DNA from: Alphaproteobacteria bacterium
Lineage (GTDB): Bacteria; Pseudomonadota; Alphaproteobacteria; Reyranellales; Reyranellaceae
NCBI GenBank assembly: GCA_016870115.1
Contig: VGCH01000023.1
Coordinates: forward strand, 1-46,976
Reading direction: 5' to 3'
Length of the DNA stretch: 46,976 nucleotides
Part shown: one piece after another, positions 28,150 through 36,329 of the stretch
Layout: each line of letters begins with the position of its first letter
Numbering within the stretch: the stretch's first letter is position 1
The notes under the pieces: model-generated
The model's database searches: none
What the model saw: the letters and a program-made list of their open reading frames with translations, nothing else
What the model was told of the DNA's origin: nothing
Translations under genes and position numbers: made by a program

Positions 28150-28934
28150 CCGGCTGACAGCGCCATCCAGCCTCGCACAGAGACATAGAGGCCGGCCGCG
28201 ATGACGAAACTCGCGAAGCCGCGCCGCAGCCAACCCTTGTGGCCGGTGAGCCAGGTGTTGAGCGAGAGGCCGGCAACGGCGCCGACCGCTCCGCCAAGAA
28301 CCAGCAACCCCGCGACCCGCCAGTCGACCAGGCCTGACCAGGCGTAGCTTGCGGCCGACGTGAACCCCAAGGCCGCGACCGCGACCAGCGAGGCCGCCAC
28401 CGCGTCCTGCATTTTCATGCGCACCGCCAGCATCAGGCCAGGCACGATCAGGAAGCCGCCGCCGATTCCGAAGAAGCCGGCGAGCAGCCCGACCGCGAAT
28501 CCGATGCCGAGGAGCCGTAGGAGCGCATGCCGTACTGGAGTCGCGGCGGGGTCTGCTTGCCGCGGCTTGCCGAGGAAGAGCGACAGCCCCATCGCGATCA
28601 TCACCAGCCCGAAGAGTGTGAGCAGGCGCGTTCCGTTGACGGCCTTGCCGGCCTCCGCGCCCAGCAGCGCGCCCGCGACGCCGGCCGCGGCGAACAATCC
28701 GGCCGACCGCCAGTCGATGGAATGGACACGCGCATGCGCGCCCAGTCCGAACAGCGCGCCCATGCCCACCCCGACCGCGCCGGTACCGATCGCCAGATGC
28801 GGTGAGGGCATACCGACCGCATACATGAGCAGCGGGGTGGCGATGATCGAGCCGCCACCGCCGATCATGGCAAGCACCAGCCCGGTGCCAAGGCAGGACA
28901 GCACGGAGAGAGTGGTGAGCAGCACGCCGGTCAA
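28146..28934 (-). CDS. TSUP-family (TauE/SafE) membrane permease
   Basis: A 262-residue integral membrane protein with about eight hydrophobic segments in two homologous halves. The first half carries G-x-G-G-G-S-I-I-x-T-P-L near residue 25 and the second G-F-F-G-I-G-G-G-F-L-I-V-P-G near 170, the paired TSUP signature. Family members export or import sulfite, sulfonates or organosulfur acids; the substrate cannot be inferred here because no sulfur gene is adjacent. It ends just before the leuA leader and could partly read through into leuA. Confidence 0.88.
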   Translation of the reverse strand: MTGVLLTTLSVLSCLGTGLVLAMIGGGGSIIATPLLMYAVGMPSPHLAIGTGAVGVGMGALFGLGAHARVHSIDWRSAGLFAAAGVAGALLGAEAGKAVNGTRLLTLFGLVMIAMGLSLFLGKPRQADPAATPVRHALLRLLGIGFAVGLLAGFFGIGGGFLIVPGLMLAVRMKMQDAVAASLVAVAALGFTSAASYAWSGLVDWRVAGLLVLGGAVGAVAGLSLNTWLTGHKGWLRRGFASFVIAAGLYVSVRGWMALSAG

Positions 28935-29091
28935 CTCTAGCCGACACCGGGCCTCGCGTCCCCAGCCGATTATCCTTGCGCCCGCGCGATGGCGGCCATG
29001 AGCCAGGGGCGGGCCGCAGCTCGATCTTTCGTGCCCCGTCGGGGCGCGTCCGTGCTAACCGAAGCCGGCGAAAACGGGAGGAGACCGACAG

Positions 29092-30285
29092 ATGGCGGGA
29101 CCGCTTGCGGGCGTGCGCATACTCGATTGCACCACGGTGGTGGTGGGCCCATGGGCCGCCCAGCAGCTCGGCGATTTCGGCGCCGACGTGGTGAAGATCG
29201 AACCGCCCGAGGGCGACACGACACGCCAGCTGGGACCCGCGCGCAACCCCGGCATGGCGGCGTTCTTCCTCGGCTGCAATCGCTCCAAACGGTCGATCGT
29301 GCTCGACCTCAAGCAGGAGGCTGGGCGAAAGGCGCTCTACAAGTTGGCCGAGACCGCCGATGTGCTGATGCACAACTACCGTCCCGACCCCGCGACCCGA
29401 CTTGGCGTCAACTACGAGACGTTGGCCAAGATCAACCCGCGCCTCATCTGCCTCGCCACCTACGGCTATCGCGCCGATGGGCCGCTCGGCCCCAAGGCGG
29501 CCTATGACGACATCATCCAGGCGGGTTCCGGCCTTGCGTCTTTGCAGACTGTGGTGGCCGGCGCGCCGCGCTTCCTGCCCACCATCGTCGCCGACAAGAC
29601 AAGCTCGGCAGGCGTCGTGGCGGCGGTGCTGGCCGCGCTCTACGCCCGCGAGAAGACCGGAGTCGGCCAATCGGTCGAGGTGCCGATGTTCGAGACGCTG
29701 GTCTACTTCACCATGGTCGAGCATCTCTATGGCGAGACGTTCCGGCCGGCGCTGGAGAGTGCGGGCTACAAGCGCGTTCTGAACAAGGAGCGTCGCCCGT
29801 ACCCGTCGAAGGACGGCTACTTCGCCTTGCTGCCCTACACCGATGGTCACTGGCGGGAATTCTGCGGACTGATCGGCCGGCCGGAGCTGGCGAACGATCC
29901 GCGCTTCACCTCGCTCGCCAATCGGCTGAAGAACGTCGAGCACTATTACGGTCTGCTGGCCGAGATCTGCGCCACCCGGACCAACGCCGAGTGGACCGCT
30001 TTGCTGGCCAAGTCGAATGTCCCGCACGGACCTGTGAATACGCTCGAGGATCTCTTGAAGGATCCGCAGCTTCACGCGACCGGGTTCTGGAAGGAAGTCG
30101 ATCACCCGACCGAAGGGCGCATCCGTATGCCCGACATTCCCGCGCGGTTCAGCGGGACGCGGGCCGAGGTCGGGCGTCTCCAGCCGCGGCTCGGCGAGCA
30201 CAGCGTCGAGGTCCTGTCCGAAGCCGGGTTCACCGGGTCGGAGATTGATGCCATGCTGGCCTCCGGCGCGACCAAGACGGCCTGA
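29092..30285 (+). CDS. CaiB/BaiF family (class III) CoA-transferase
   Basis: A 397-residue class III CoA-transferase, which moves CoA between two carboxylic acids. The CoA-binding N-terminus L-A-G-V-R-I-L-D is followed by the W-A-A-Q-Q-L-G-D-F-G-A-D-V-V-K-I-E-P-P segment, N-R-S-K-R-S-I-V-L-D-L-K, and the catalytic Asp (D139) in Y-D-D-I-I-Q-A-G-S-G. An E-x-x-x-Y-F-T-M-V-E-H region and the C-terminal P-H-G-P-V-N-T domain complete it. GGGAGGA is a strong ribosome-binding site. It is followed 33 bases later by a Bug receptor, so a secreted-acid uptake and CoA-activation module is likely. Confidence 0.92.
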   Translation: MAGPLAGVRILDCTTVVVGPWAAQQLGDFGADVVKIEPPEGDTTRQLGPARNPGMAAFFLGCNRSKRSIVLDLKQEAGRKALYKLAETADVLMHNYRPDPATRLGVNYETLAKINPRLICLATYGYRADGPLGPKAAYDDIIQAGSGLASLQTVVAGAPRFLPTIVADKTSSAGVVAAVLAALYAREKTGVGQSVEVPMFETLVYFTMVEHLYGETFRPALESAGYKRVLNKERRPYPSKDGYFALLPYTDGHWREFCGLIGRPELANDPRFTSLANRLKNVEHYYGLLAEICATRTNAEWTALLAKSNVPHGPVNTLEDLLKDPQLHATGFWKEVDHPTEGRIRMPDIPARFSGTRAEVGRLQPRLGEHSVEVLSEAGFTGSEIDAMLASGATKTA

Positions 30286-30318
30286 GACCGTCGAACTCCC
30301 GCGCCCAGGGAGGTTACG

Positions 30319-31308
30319 ATGCTACTTCGACCCACGCGGCGCGGCATCCTGCGCGCCAGCTCCGCTCTCGGCCTCGCCGCCGCGCTGCCGGCGCCGGCAA
30401 TCGCGCAGGCTTGGCCCAGCAAGCCGATTCGCATCATCGTCGGCTTTCCCGCCGGTGGGCTCACCGACACGTTCGCGCGCGCCTATGGCGAGCTTCTGTC
30501 GCAGAGACTCGGCCAACCGGTGATCGTGGAGAACAAGGCCGGCGCGAGCGGTGCGATCGCCGCCGAGCAGGTGAAGAACGCCGCGCCGGACGGCCACACG
30601 CTGATGTGGACGATCTCGACCACGATGATCATGAACAAGGTGCTGTTCAAGAAGCTGCCCTACGATCCCGACAAGGACTTTGTCCTGATCTCGTGGATGG
30701 ACGCCGGACATCTGCCAACGATCGTCAACGCCGCTCTGCCGATCCGCAACCTCGCCGAACTTGCCGCGTACGCCCGTGCCAACAAGACCAGCCTCGGTAC
30801 GTACGGGGCCGGCTCCTACAGCCATGTGGCGATCGCGGAATTGAACAAGCACTTCAACCTCAACATGGAAGCCGTGCACTACCGCGGCGAGGCGCCAATG
30901 TGGCAGGACGTGTCGTCGGGCGCCGTCGCGGGCGGGAGCGGCAGCTACGCGGCCGCCGCGCCGCTCCTGCAAGGCGGCCGTGCTCGTGCCATCGCCGTTC
31001 CGACCCGCACCCGTATGCGCAAGCTGCCCGACGTTCCCACTTTCCACGAGCAAGGCGCGACCAGTGTCGGCTTCGTGGTGCGCGGCTTCATCGGTCTGGT
31101 GGGGCCGGCGGGCATGCCAGACCCTGTCGTGCAGCGGCTCTCCGATCTGATGGTCGAGGCCGGCAAGACCGAGCGAATTCAGAAAATCCTCGATACCTTC
31201 GGCATCGACCAGGCGGCGCAGGACCGCCGGTTCTTCGAGAACATCATCAAGACCGAAGGTCCGATCTGGCTCGACCTGGTGCGCGGGCTGGGGCTTGAGC
31301 CGCAGTAG
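30319..31308 (+). CDS. Bug-family tripartite tricarboxylate transporter substrate-binding protein
   Basis: A 329-residue periplasmic solute receptor. The N-terminus has a twin-arginine signal (R-R-G-I-L-R-A-S followed by a hydrophobic stretch, cleavage near A-I-A-Q-A-W-P). The mature protein begins with W-P-S-K-P-I-R-I-I-V-G-F-P-A-G-G, then E-N-K-A-G-A-S-G near 75 and A-P-D-G-H-T-L-M, all Bug hallmarks. These receptors bind carboxylates or related acids. No TctA/TctB permease is adjacent, as is common for orphan Bug genes. Co-transcription with the CoA-transferase suggests the two act on the same acid. A GGGAGG site precedes the ATG. Confidence 0.92.
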   Translation: MLLRPTRRGILRASSALGLAAALPAPAIAQAWPSKPIRIIVGFPAGGLTDTFARAYGELLSQRLGQPVIVENKAGASGAIAAEQVKNAAPDGHTLMWTISTTMIMNKVLFKKLPYDPDKDFVLISWMDAGHLPTIVNAALPIRNLAELAAYARANKTSLGTYGAGSYSHVAIAELNKHFNLNMEAVHYRGEAPMWQDVSSGAVAGGSGSYAAAAPLLQGGRARAIAVPTRTRMRKLPDVPTFHEQGATSVGFVVRGFIGLVGPAGMPDPVVQRLSDLMVEAGKTERIQKILDTFGIDQAAQDRRFFENIIKTEGPIWLDLVRGLGLEPQ

Positions 31309-31331
31309 CTTCCAATCGTAGGCACAAATGA

Positions 31332-31359
31332 GACGCGGCGCCCGTTGGGGCGCCGCGTC
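31332..31359. terminator. Strong bidirectional terminator hairpin
   Basis: A perfect 12-base inverted repeat (31332-31343 and 31348-31359, GACGCGGCGCCC type) with a GTTG loop lies between the convergent Bug receptor (stop 31308) and DUF2852 gene (stop 31382). Short T-rich stretches follow on the minus side (TCATTT) and weakly on the plus side. Confidence 0.8.
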
Positions 31360-31381
31360 GTCGTTCAGGTGGTCGGGAGCG

Positions 31382-31819
31382 TCAGGCCGGGGTCGGTGCC
31401 GGCGGCTCCGCGGTCGGCGGTGCCGGCGGGCGGCTGCGACGGTCGGCCATGAACTGGTCGAACTCGGCGCGGTCCTTCGCGGCCCTCAGCTTGGCGAGGA
31501 AGTCCTGGAACTCCCGCTGCTCATCATCGAGACGGCGCAACGTGTCCTCGCGGTACTCGTCGAAAGCGGTGTTGCCAGATCCCTCGCGGCCGAAGCGATG
31601 GCGCTGCTTCCACTCGCGAAACTCCTGGCGTGCGGTGCGACCGTCGGGAGTCGACCAACGGCCCCAACGATGGTGCTTCGAACAGAACATGCGTCCACTC
31701 CATTTCAGGTAGATCAACAGGGCGAGCCCCACGGGCCAGAAGACGATGAAGCCCAGCACCATCAGAGCGATCCAGGCGGGGCGGGGGATGTCGTCCAGAC
31801 GGTCAGCAATACTGGTCAC
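31382..31819 (-). CDS. DUF2852 family membrane protein
   Basis: A 145-residue protein of the alphaproteobacterial DUF2852 family, function unknown. One transmembrane helix (~16-38, A-L-M-V-L-G-F-I-V-F-W-P-V-G-L-A) is followed by a cytoplasmic region with G-N-T-A-F-D-E-Y-R and a charged coiled-coil-like stretch ending A-K-D-R-A-E-F-D-Q-F-M, all typical. I chose GTG 31819, which has a GGAGA ribosome-binding site, over ATG 31882, because the latter would translate an AT-rich operator into an unnatural N/V/I-rich N-terminus. It lies directly downstream of a TetR regulator gene and its promoter region carries the same palindrome as the regulator's own start. Confidence 0.82.
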   Translation of the reverse strand: MTSIADRLDDIPRPAWIALMVLGFIVFWPVGLALLIYLKWSGRMFCSKHHRWGRWSTPDGRTARQEFREWKQRHRFGREGSGNTAFDEYREDTLRRLDDEQREFQDFLAKLRAAKDRAEFDQFMADRRSRPPAPPTAEPPAPTPA

Positions 31820-31849
31820 AACGGTCTCCAAGTCTGCGTTAACAATGTA

Positions 31850-31870
31850 AATGTTAACGACATTAACATT
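31850..31870. promoter_or_regulatory. Candidate TetR operator in front of the DUF2852 gene
   Basis: Perfect 8-base arms AATGTTAA (31850-31857) and TTAACATT (31863-31870) flank a 5-base spacer. A further half-site TTAACA lies at 31839-31844. The palindrome overlaps the predicted -10 and transcription start of the DUF2852 gene, a position suited to repression. A close variant lies at the tetR start. Confidence 0.6.
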
Positions 31871-31894
31871 GGGTATTGTCATCCCCCGAGTCAA
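31866..31894 (-). promoter_or_regulatory. Candidate promoter for the DUF2852 gene
   Basis: A good -35 TTGACT (31889-31894, minus strand) lies eight bases after the tetR stop; 17 bases further is a weak -10 CAATGT (31866-31871). The operator palindrome covers the -10. Confidence 0.35.
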
Positions 31895-31901
31895 GGGGCC
31901 C

Positions 31902-32540
31902 TTACGAAGTTTGGGAAAAACCCAATCCCTGCAAATAGATAAGCATCGCCGACTCAAGGAGTTCATCGGCCGACATGGGCATGGCGCGCCGCCCGGCGTC
32001 GCCTCGACCGAACAGAGACGCGATTCCGTGAGCGACCGACCAGATGTGCAGGCTCATCATCAGGGCCGGCGGCCGCCGCGCCTCGGGCAGGTGGGCGGCC
32101 ACCCCTTCGGCCGCGGTGCGTAGAACGCTGAACGCCTGATCGGCCGCGGCTCTGAGCTCCGGGTTGAGGTCGGGGGCCAGGCCGGATTCGAACATCGCGG
32201 CATAGTAGGCCGGCTCAGTGCGGGCGAAGGCGAGATAGGCGCGGCCAACGCTGTGAAACGCGGTGAGGGCATTCGGCCGTCCGTCGTTCCAGCCGGCGCT
32301 CAGCATGGCGGCAAACCGCACATAACCCTCGCGCGCGACGTCCGCCAGCAACGCCTCGCGGTCGCGGAAGTGACGGTACGGTGCGGCTGCGCTGACGCCC
32401 GCTGATCGCGCGGCATCCGCGAAGGTGAAGCCCGCCGGCCCCTTCTCCTTGATGAGCTCGCGCGCGGCTTCCTTCAGCGCCTCGCGCAGATTGCCGTGAT
32501 GGTAGCCGCGCTCCTCGCGCTCGCGTCGCTTCCAGCCCAT
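31902..32540 (-). CDS. TetR-family transcriptional regulator with WHG C-terminal domain
   Basis: A 212-residue regulator. The N-terminal helix-turn-helix (~20-60) reads Y-H-H-G-N-L-R-E-A-L, then F-T-F-A-D-A-A-R-S-A-G-V-S-A-A-A-P-Y-R-H-F, a typical TetR recognition helix. The ligand domain carries the W-x-x-x-H-G motif (I-W-S-V-A-H-G-I-A-S-L) of the TetR_C_33/WHG group. ATG 32540 begins the family N-terminus; it overlaps the palindrome 32539-32557, so autoregulation is likely. Effector unknown. The DUF2852 gene follows on the same strand. Confidence 0.9.
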   Translation of the reverse strand: MGWKRREREERGYHHGNLREALKEAARELIKEKGPAGFTFADAARSAGVSAAAPYRHFRDREALLADVAREGYVRFAAMLSAGWNDGRPNALTAFHSVGRAYLAFARTEPAYYAAMFESGLAPDLNPELRAAADQAFSVLRTAAEGVAAHLPEARRPPALMMSLHIWSVAHGIASLFGRGDAGRRAMPMSADELLESAMLIYLQGLGFSQTS

Positions 32541-32557
32541 GTTAAGGCAGTTTACAT
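32539..32557. promoter_or_regulatory. Candidate autoregulatory TetR operator at the tetR start codon
   Basis: ATGTTAA (32539-32545) and TTTACAT (32551-32557) form an imperfect palindrome with the same 5-base spacing and one mismatch relative to the site upstream of DUF2852. It overlaps the tetR ATG, where a bound repressor would block transcription start or early elongation. Confidence 0.55.
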
Positions 32558-32594
32558 CAGCGGCGCTCAACGCAACAGAGCGCCTTGACCGGCG

Positions 32595-33554
32595 TCAGTA
32601 GCCGCGGCTCCGATCCACGAGTTCGCGCAACGGCGCTCCATCCAGGAAGCGGCGGAGATTGTCGACGAAGAGCGCGGCCACGAAGCTGTCGCGCCGGGGA
32701 TGCGGGCCGCCAATGTGCGGCAGCACATGGATACCGGGCGTGGTCCAGAAGGGATGCGCGGCTGGGAGCGGTTCCTGGCGGAAGACATCGAGCACCGCGC
32801 CCGCGATCCGCTTTCCGCTCACCGCAGCCACCAGATCCTCGTCGCGGATCGTGTGACCACGCCCGAAATTCAGCAGCCACGCGGTGGATTTCATGCGCGC
32901 GAGCCGCGCGGCGTCGATGAAGTTGTCGGTGGCGGGCGTGGCCGGCAACAGCAGCAGAACGAAGTCCGCTTGCGCGAGCACCTCGTCGCTGCCCTCCGGC
33001 GGCAAGATCCGCTCGACATGGGGCACCGCGTCAGGTGTGCGTCGGGTGCCCACTACCTTGATGCCGAACGCGGACGCGAGCCGTGCCACCTCGGCGCCGA
33101 TCGCGCCGACGCCCAGGATGCCGAGCGTCTTGCCGCGCAGCGGTTCGGCGACGCTCGCGACCCAGCGCGATTCGCGCTGCGCCTCCATGGCGGCGCGATA
33201 CGGTTTCGCTGCGAAGAACAGCGCGCCGAGAATATTCTCGGGCATCGAATCGGTGTGGGTGCCGCGCGCGCAGGTGAGCGCCAACCCAGCGGGGAGGTCC
33301 GGCAGCGCGAGCCACCCCTCGACGCCGGCGGTCATCGCCTGCGCCCAGCGCAGGCGCGCGAAGCGCGGCAGCAGGCCCGCCGGCGCCCCGACCGCCATCA
33401 GCGCCTCGGTGCGGGCGAGCTGGTCCGGTGTCGGCGTCTCGGCGCGCGCGAGCGTGAGGAGTTCGACGCGGTTAGCGAGGCCGACCTCCTCGATCGCGCG
33501 GCGATAGGCGTCGGTCCGGTCGGTCCACAGCAATACGGGAACGCGGGCGGTCAT
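32595..33554 (-). CDS. D-isomer-specific 2-hydroxyacid dehydrogenase (GhrA-like)
   Basis: A 319-residue NAD(P)-dependent dehydrogenase, reducing a 2-ketoacid such as glyoxylate or hydroxypyruvate. The nucleotide-binding motif G-x-G-x-x-G is at 148-153 (L-G-V-G-A-I-G), followed by the V-V-G-T-R-R strand. The substrate-binding Arg lies in N-F-G-R-G-H, the acid in V-L-D-V-F, and the catalytic His in L-P-H-I-G-G. The early A-Q-A-M-T-A-G-V-E segment is that of the GhrA subgroup. It lies 25 bases after the ubiD gene on the same strand. Confidence 0.87.
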   Translation of the reverse strand: MTARVPVLLWTDRTDAYRRAIEEVGLANRVELLTLARAETPTPDQLARTEALMAVGAPAGLLPRFARLRWAQAMTAGVEGWLALPDLPAGLALTCARGTHTDSMPENILGALFFAAKPYRAAMEAQRESRWVASVAEPLRGKTLGILGVGAIGAEVARLASAFGIKVVGTRRTPDAVPHVERILPPEGSDEVLAQADFVLLLLPATPATDNFIDAARLARMKSTAWLLNFGRGHTIRDEDLVAAVSGKRIAGAVLDVFRQEPLPAAHPFWTTPGIHVLPHIGGPHPRRDSFVAALFVDNLRRFLDGAPLRELVDRSRGY

Positions 33555-33579
33555 GCGGTCTCCGGAGCGCGGTTCGGTG

Positions 33580-35097
33580 TCAGCGCCAGATGCTCTTGCC
33601 CGATCCGGGCAGACCGAGCTCGCGCCACATGCTGTCGACCTTGTCGATCACAGCCTGATCCATCCGGATCTGCCGGCCCCATTCGCGGTTCGTCTCGCCC
33701 GGCCATTTGTCGGTCGCGTCGAGACCGATCTTGGAACCGAGCCCCGAGACCGGGCTCGCGAAATCGAGATAGTCGATCGGCGTGTGCTCGATCACCGTGA
33801 TGTCGCGCGCCGGGTCCATCCGGGTCGACAGCGCCCACATCACATCCTTCCAATTGCGGGCGTCGATGTCGGCGTCCACGACGATCACCCACTTGGTGTA
33901 CATGAACTGCCGCAAGTAACTCCAGACGCCCATCATCACCCGCTTGGCGTGGCCGGCGTAGGCTTTCTTCATCGACACGACGGCGATGCGATAGCTGCAC
34001 CCTTCGGGTGGCAGCCAGAAATCGACGACCTCGGGAAACTGCTGCTGGAACAGCGGAATGAACACCTCGTTCAGCGCTTCGCCCAGCACCGACGGCTCGT
34101 CCGGCGGTCGACCGGTAAAGGTCGAGAGATAGATCGGCTTGCGGCGCATGGTGATCGCGTTGATCGTGAACACCGGGAACTTCTCGACGCTGTTGTAGTA
34201 GCCGGTGTGATCGCCGTAGGGACCCTCGTCGCCGTAGTTGTCGAGGCTGACATGACCCTCAAGCACGATCTCGGCCTCGGCGGGAACCTTGAGCGGCACC
34301 GTCTTGCAGTCGACCAGATCGACCTTCTTGCCCCGGAGCAGGCCTGCGAACTGATACTCCGACAGCGTGTCGGGCACCGGCGTGACCGCGGCCAGGATCG
34401 TGCCGGGATCTGCGCCGATCACGGCGGCGGCCGGCAGCGGCTCGCGCTTGCCCGAGGCTTGCCAGCGTCGATGGTGCTGCGCGCCGCCGCGGTGCTTCAG
34501 CCAGCGCATGAGGGTGGTGTTCTTCCCCGTCACCTGCAGGCGATAGATGCCGAGGTTGAAGCTGTCCTGCCGATCGCCCTTGGGATTGGGGCCCTGCGTC
34601 ACGATCAGCGGCCAGGTGACGAGTGGTGCCGGCTCTCCCGGCCAGCAGGTCTGGATCGGCAGACGCCCGAGGTCGATGTCGTCTCCGGTCAGCACGACTT
34701 CCTGGCAGGGTGCGCCCGAGACGGTGCGCGGCTTCATCGCCATCACGGTGCGAACAAGCGGCAGCATGTCGAGCGCCTCGCGCCAGCCGCCCGGCGGCTC
34801 GGGCTGGCGCAGGAACGCCAGGGTCTCGCCGATGGCGCGCAGCTGGCCGGGCTCGCGATCCATGCCCCACGCGACACGCTCGACGGTGCCGAACAGATTC
34901 ACGAGAACCGGAATCTCCGACCGGCGTCCCGTCGCATCGACCACATTCTCGAACAGGACCGCTGGACCCTGTTCGGCGAGCAGCCGGGTCTGGATTTCCG
35001 TCATCTCGAGCACCGGCGACACCGGCGCCTGCACGCGCACCAGACGGCCCTCGCGTTCGAGTCGATCGATGAAATCGCGCAACGAGGCATAGGGCAT
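33580..35097 (-). CDS. ubiD: UbiD-family decarboxylase
   Basis: A 505-residue prenylated-FMN-dependent decarboxylase, close in length and pattern to E. coli UbiD, which removes the carboxylate of 3-polyprenyl-4-hydroxybenzoate in ubiquinone synthesis. Visible blocks include the opening [16 protein letters not shown], the prFMN/substrate region [23 protein letters not shown] and C-terminal W-A-L-S-T-R-M-D-P-x-R-D. ubiA is 3.7 kb away on the same strand, supporting the quinone role; no ubiX is seen in the window. It is divergent from an oxygenase-like gene across only 30 bases. Confidence 0.9.
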   Translation of the reverse strand: MPYASLRDFIDRLEREGRLVRVQAPVSPVLEMTEIQTRLLAEQGPAVLFENVVDATGRRSEIPVLVNLFGTVERVAWGMDREPGQLRAIGETLAFLRQPEPPGGWREALDMLPLVRTVMAMKPRTVSGAPCQEVVLTGDDIDLGRLPIQTCWPGEPAPLVTWPLIVTQGPNPKGDRQDSFNLGIYRLQVTGKNTTLMRWLKHRGGAQHHRRWQASGKREPLPAAAVIGADPGTILAAVTPVPDTLSEYQFAGLLRGKKVDLVDCKTVPLKVPAEAEIVLEGHVSLDNYGDEGPYGDHTGYYNSVEKFPVFTINAITMRRKPIYLSTFTGRPPDEPSVLGEALNEVFIPLFQQQFPEVVDFWLPPEGCSYRIAVVSMKKAYAGHAKRVMMGVWSYLRQFMYTKWVIVVDADIDARNWKDVMWALSTRMDPARDITVIEHTPIDYLDFASPVSGLGSKIGLDATDKWPGETNREWGRQIRMDQAVIDKVDSMWRELGLPGSGKSIWR

Positions 35098-35127
35098 GGT
35101 GGTTCCATCCTCTAGAGTGCCAAAGCG

Positions 35128-35901
35128 ATGAGATCAAACCCGGTACCCGTCGAGTTCGAGGATCTGTTGAGCGCCGCCGGCCGGCGGGTGCTCGCGGGCA
35201 CTCATCCGCTTTGCGGAGCTCTGGCCGATCCGAAGCGGCGCTTCGTGGCGGCGCGCGGACTGATCGATGCGGGTCGCGCGGAACGCCTGCGGCGGGTCCT
35301 GGAACGAGAGCTTGCCGATCAGGCCGAGCCGCTGGATCGTCCGATCCCGCCGGAGTCCATCTGGGATCAGACGGAGGCCTACGCCGACCTGCTGCCGAAG
35401 ACCGTGCGCGCCCGCACGATCTACTTCGAGAGCGGACGCGAACCCGGTGTTCGGGTGGCGCGGCGGCTCGGGGTCGAACGGCTGCTGCGATCGCCCTCGT
35501 TTCATGCTTTCGCCGTGGCGCTCGCCGGCCGGCCGCTCGCACGCGACTGGGGCATCCAGCTCCTGCGCTATGGGCCCGGCGACTATGCCGGCCCGCACCA
35601 TGACCACGATCCCGGGAATCCGCAGGCGCGCGGTGGCTATGTCGACATCCATCTCGGGCTGTGTTCGCGCGCTGTAGCCGACCAGTCGCTGGTCTACAGC
35701 AAGGCGGGACACTTCAGCGAGATCGTGCCGCTCGCCGGTGCCGCAACGATTACGGCCTATCGCTTGCCATTCTGGCACTACACGACGCCGCTGCGCCCGC
35801 GGCGCGGCCGCGCGACGGAAGCGCAGCGCTGGGTGATGCTGGGGACGTTCCTCTACGCTCGGTCGCGTCCAGTCAGTTCAAGCCCACGGGCACCACGCTG
35901 A
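35128..35901 (+). CDS. 2OG-Fe(II)-oxygenase-like protein, uncharacterised
   Basis: A 257-residue protein with a likely double-stranded beta-helix core at ~145-240: H-H-D-H-D-P supplies the H-x-D metal pair, F-W-H-Y-T-T-P-L a distal His, and a later Arg (R-W-V-M-L-G-T-F) the 2-oxoglutarate-binding position. I do not recognise a named subfamily. The first 140 residues are of unknown fold. It is divergent from ubiD (30-base gap) and its 3' end overlaps creA by 29 bases tail to tail. Hydroxylation of a small molecule or protein is the general expectation. Confidence 0.7.
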   Translation: MRSNPVPVEFEDLLSAAGRRVLAGTHPLCGALADPKRRFVAARGLIDAGRAERLRRVLERELADQAEPLDRPIPPESIWDQTEAYADLLPKTVRARTIYFESGREPGVRVARRLGVERLLRSPSFHAFAVALAGRPLARDWGIQLLRYGPGDYAGPHHDHDPGNPQARGGYVDIHLGLCSRAVADQSLVYSKAGHFSEIVPLAGAATITAYRLPFWHYTTPLRPRRGRATEAQRWVMLGTFLYARSRPVSSSPRAPR

Positions 35902-36328
35902 CCGAGTTCTTCGGGCTGCCGTCGATCACCCGATCTGTGTAACTGAGATAGACCAGCACCCGCCGCCGCGCGTCCCAGAAGCGGACCACCTGCGTGGTCT
36001 TGAAAATGAGCGAGGCGCGCTCGCTGAAGACTTCCTGTGGCGATCTGAGTTGGGCCACGCGCTGGACGTCGATCGGACCCACTTGTCGGCAGGAGATTGA
36101 GGCGTCGGACGGGTCCTCGGCGATGCCCAGCGCGCCTCGCACGCCGCCGGTCCGGGCGCGCGCGATGTAGCAGGCCACGCCGGGGACATCGGGATCGTCG
36201 AATGCCTCGACCACGATGCGGTCGTTCGGTCCGACCCACTTGAAGCGATAGCCGACGGAGCCGATCTCCTCGGCGGCCGCCGCGGCTGGCAGGAAAAGAG
36301 CGACGAGCAGGGGCGTCAGCGATCGCAT
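35873..36328 (-). CDS. creA: CreA family periplasmic protein
   Basis: A 151-residue exported protein. A signal peptide (1-18, L-T-P-L-L-V-A-L-F-L-P-A-A-A-A) precedes the mature start E-E-I-G-S-V. The family blocks G-P-N-D-R-I-V-V-E-A-F-D-D-P, V-A-C-Y-I-A-R-A-R-T-G-G, S-I-S-C-R-Q-V-G-P-I and V-Y-L-S-Y-T-D-R-V-I-D-G-S-P-K-N-S are clear. Function is unknown despite wide distribution. ATG 36328 is chosen at the signal peptide; it is only one base after the transporter stop, so the two are co-transcribed. Confidence 0.9.
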   Translation of the reverse strand: MRSLTPLLVALFLPAAAAAEEIGSVGYRFKWVGPNDRIVVEAFDDPDVPGVACYIARARTGGVRGALGIAEDPSDASISCRQVGPIDVQRVAQLRSPQEVFSERASLIFKTTQVVRFWDARRRVLVYLSYTDRVIDGSPKNSVSVVPVGLN

Positions 36329-36329
36329 T

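Noticed and set aside
31820-31966. Longer starts (ATG 31882 or 31966) for the DUF2852 protein
   Set aside because: They would translate through the AT-rich operator into an atypical N-terminus; GTG 31819 has a ribosome-binding site and fits the family length.
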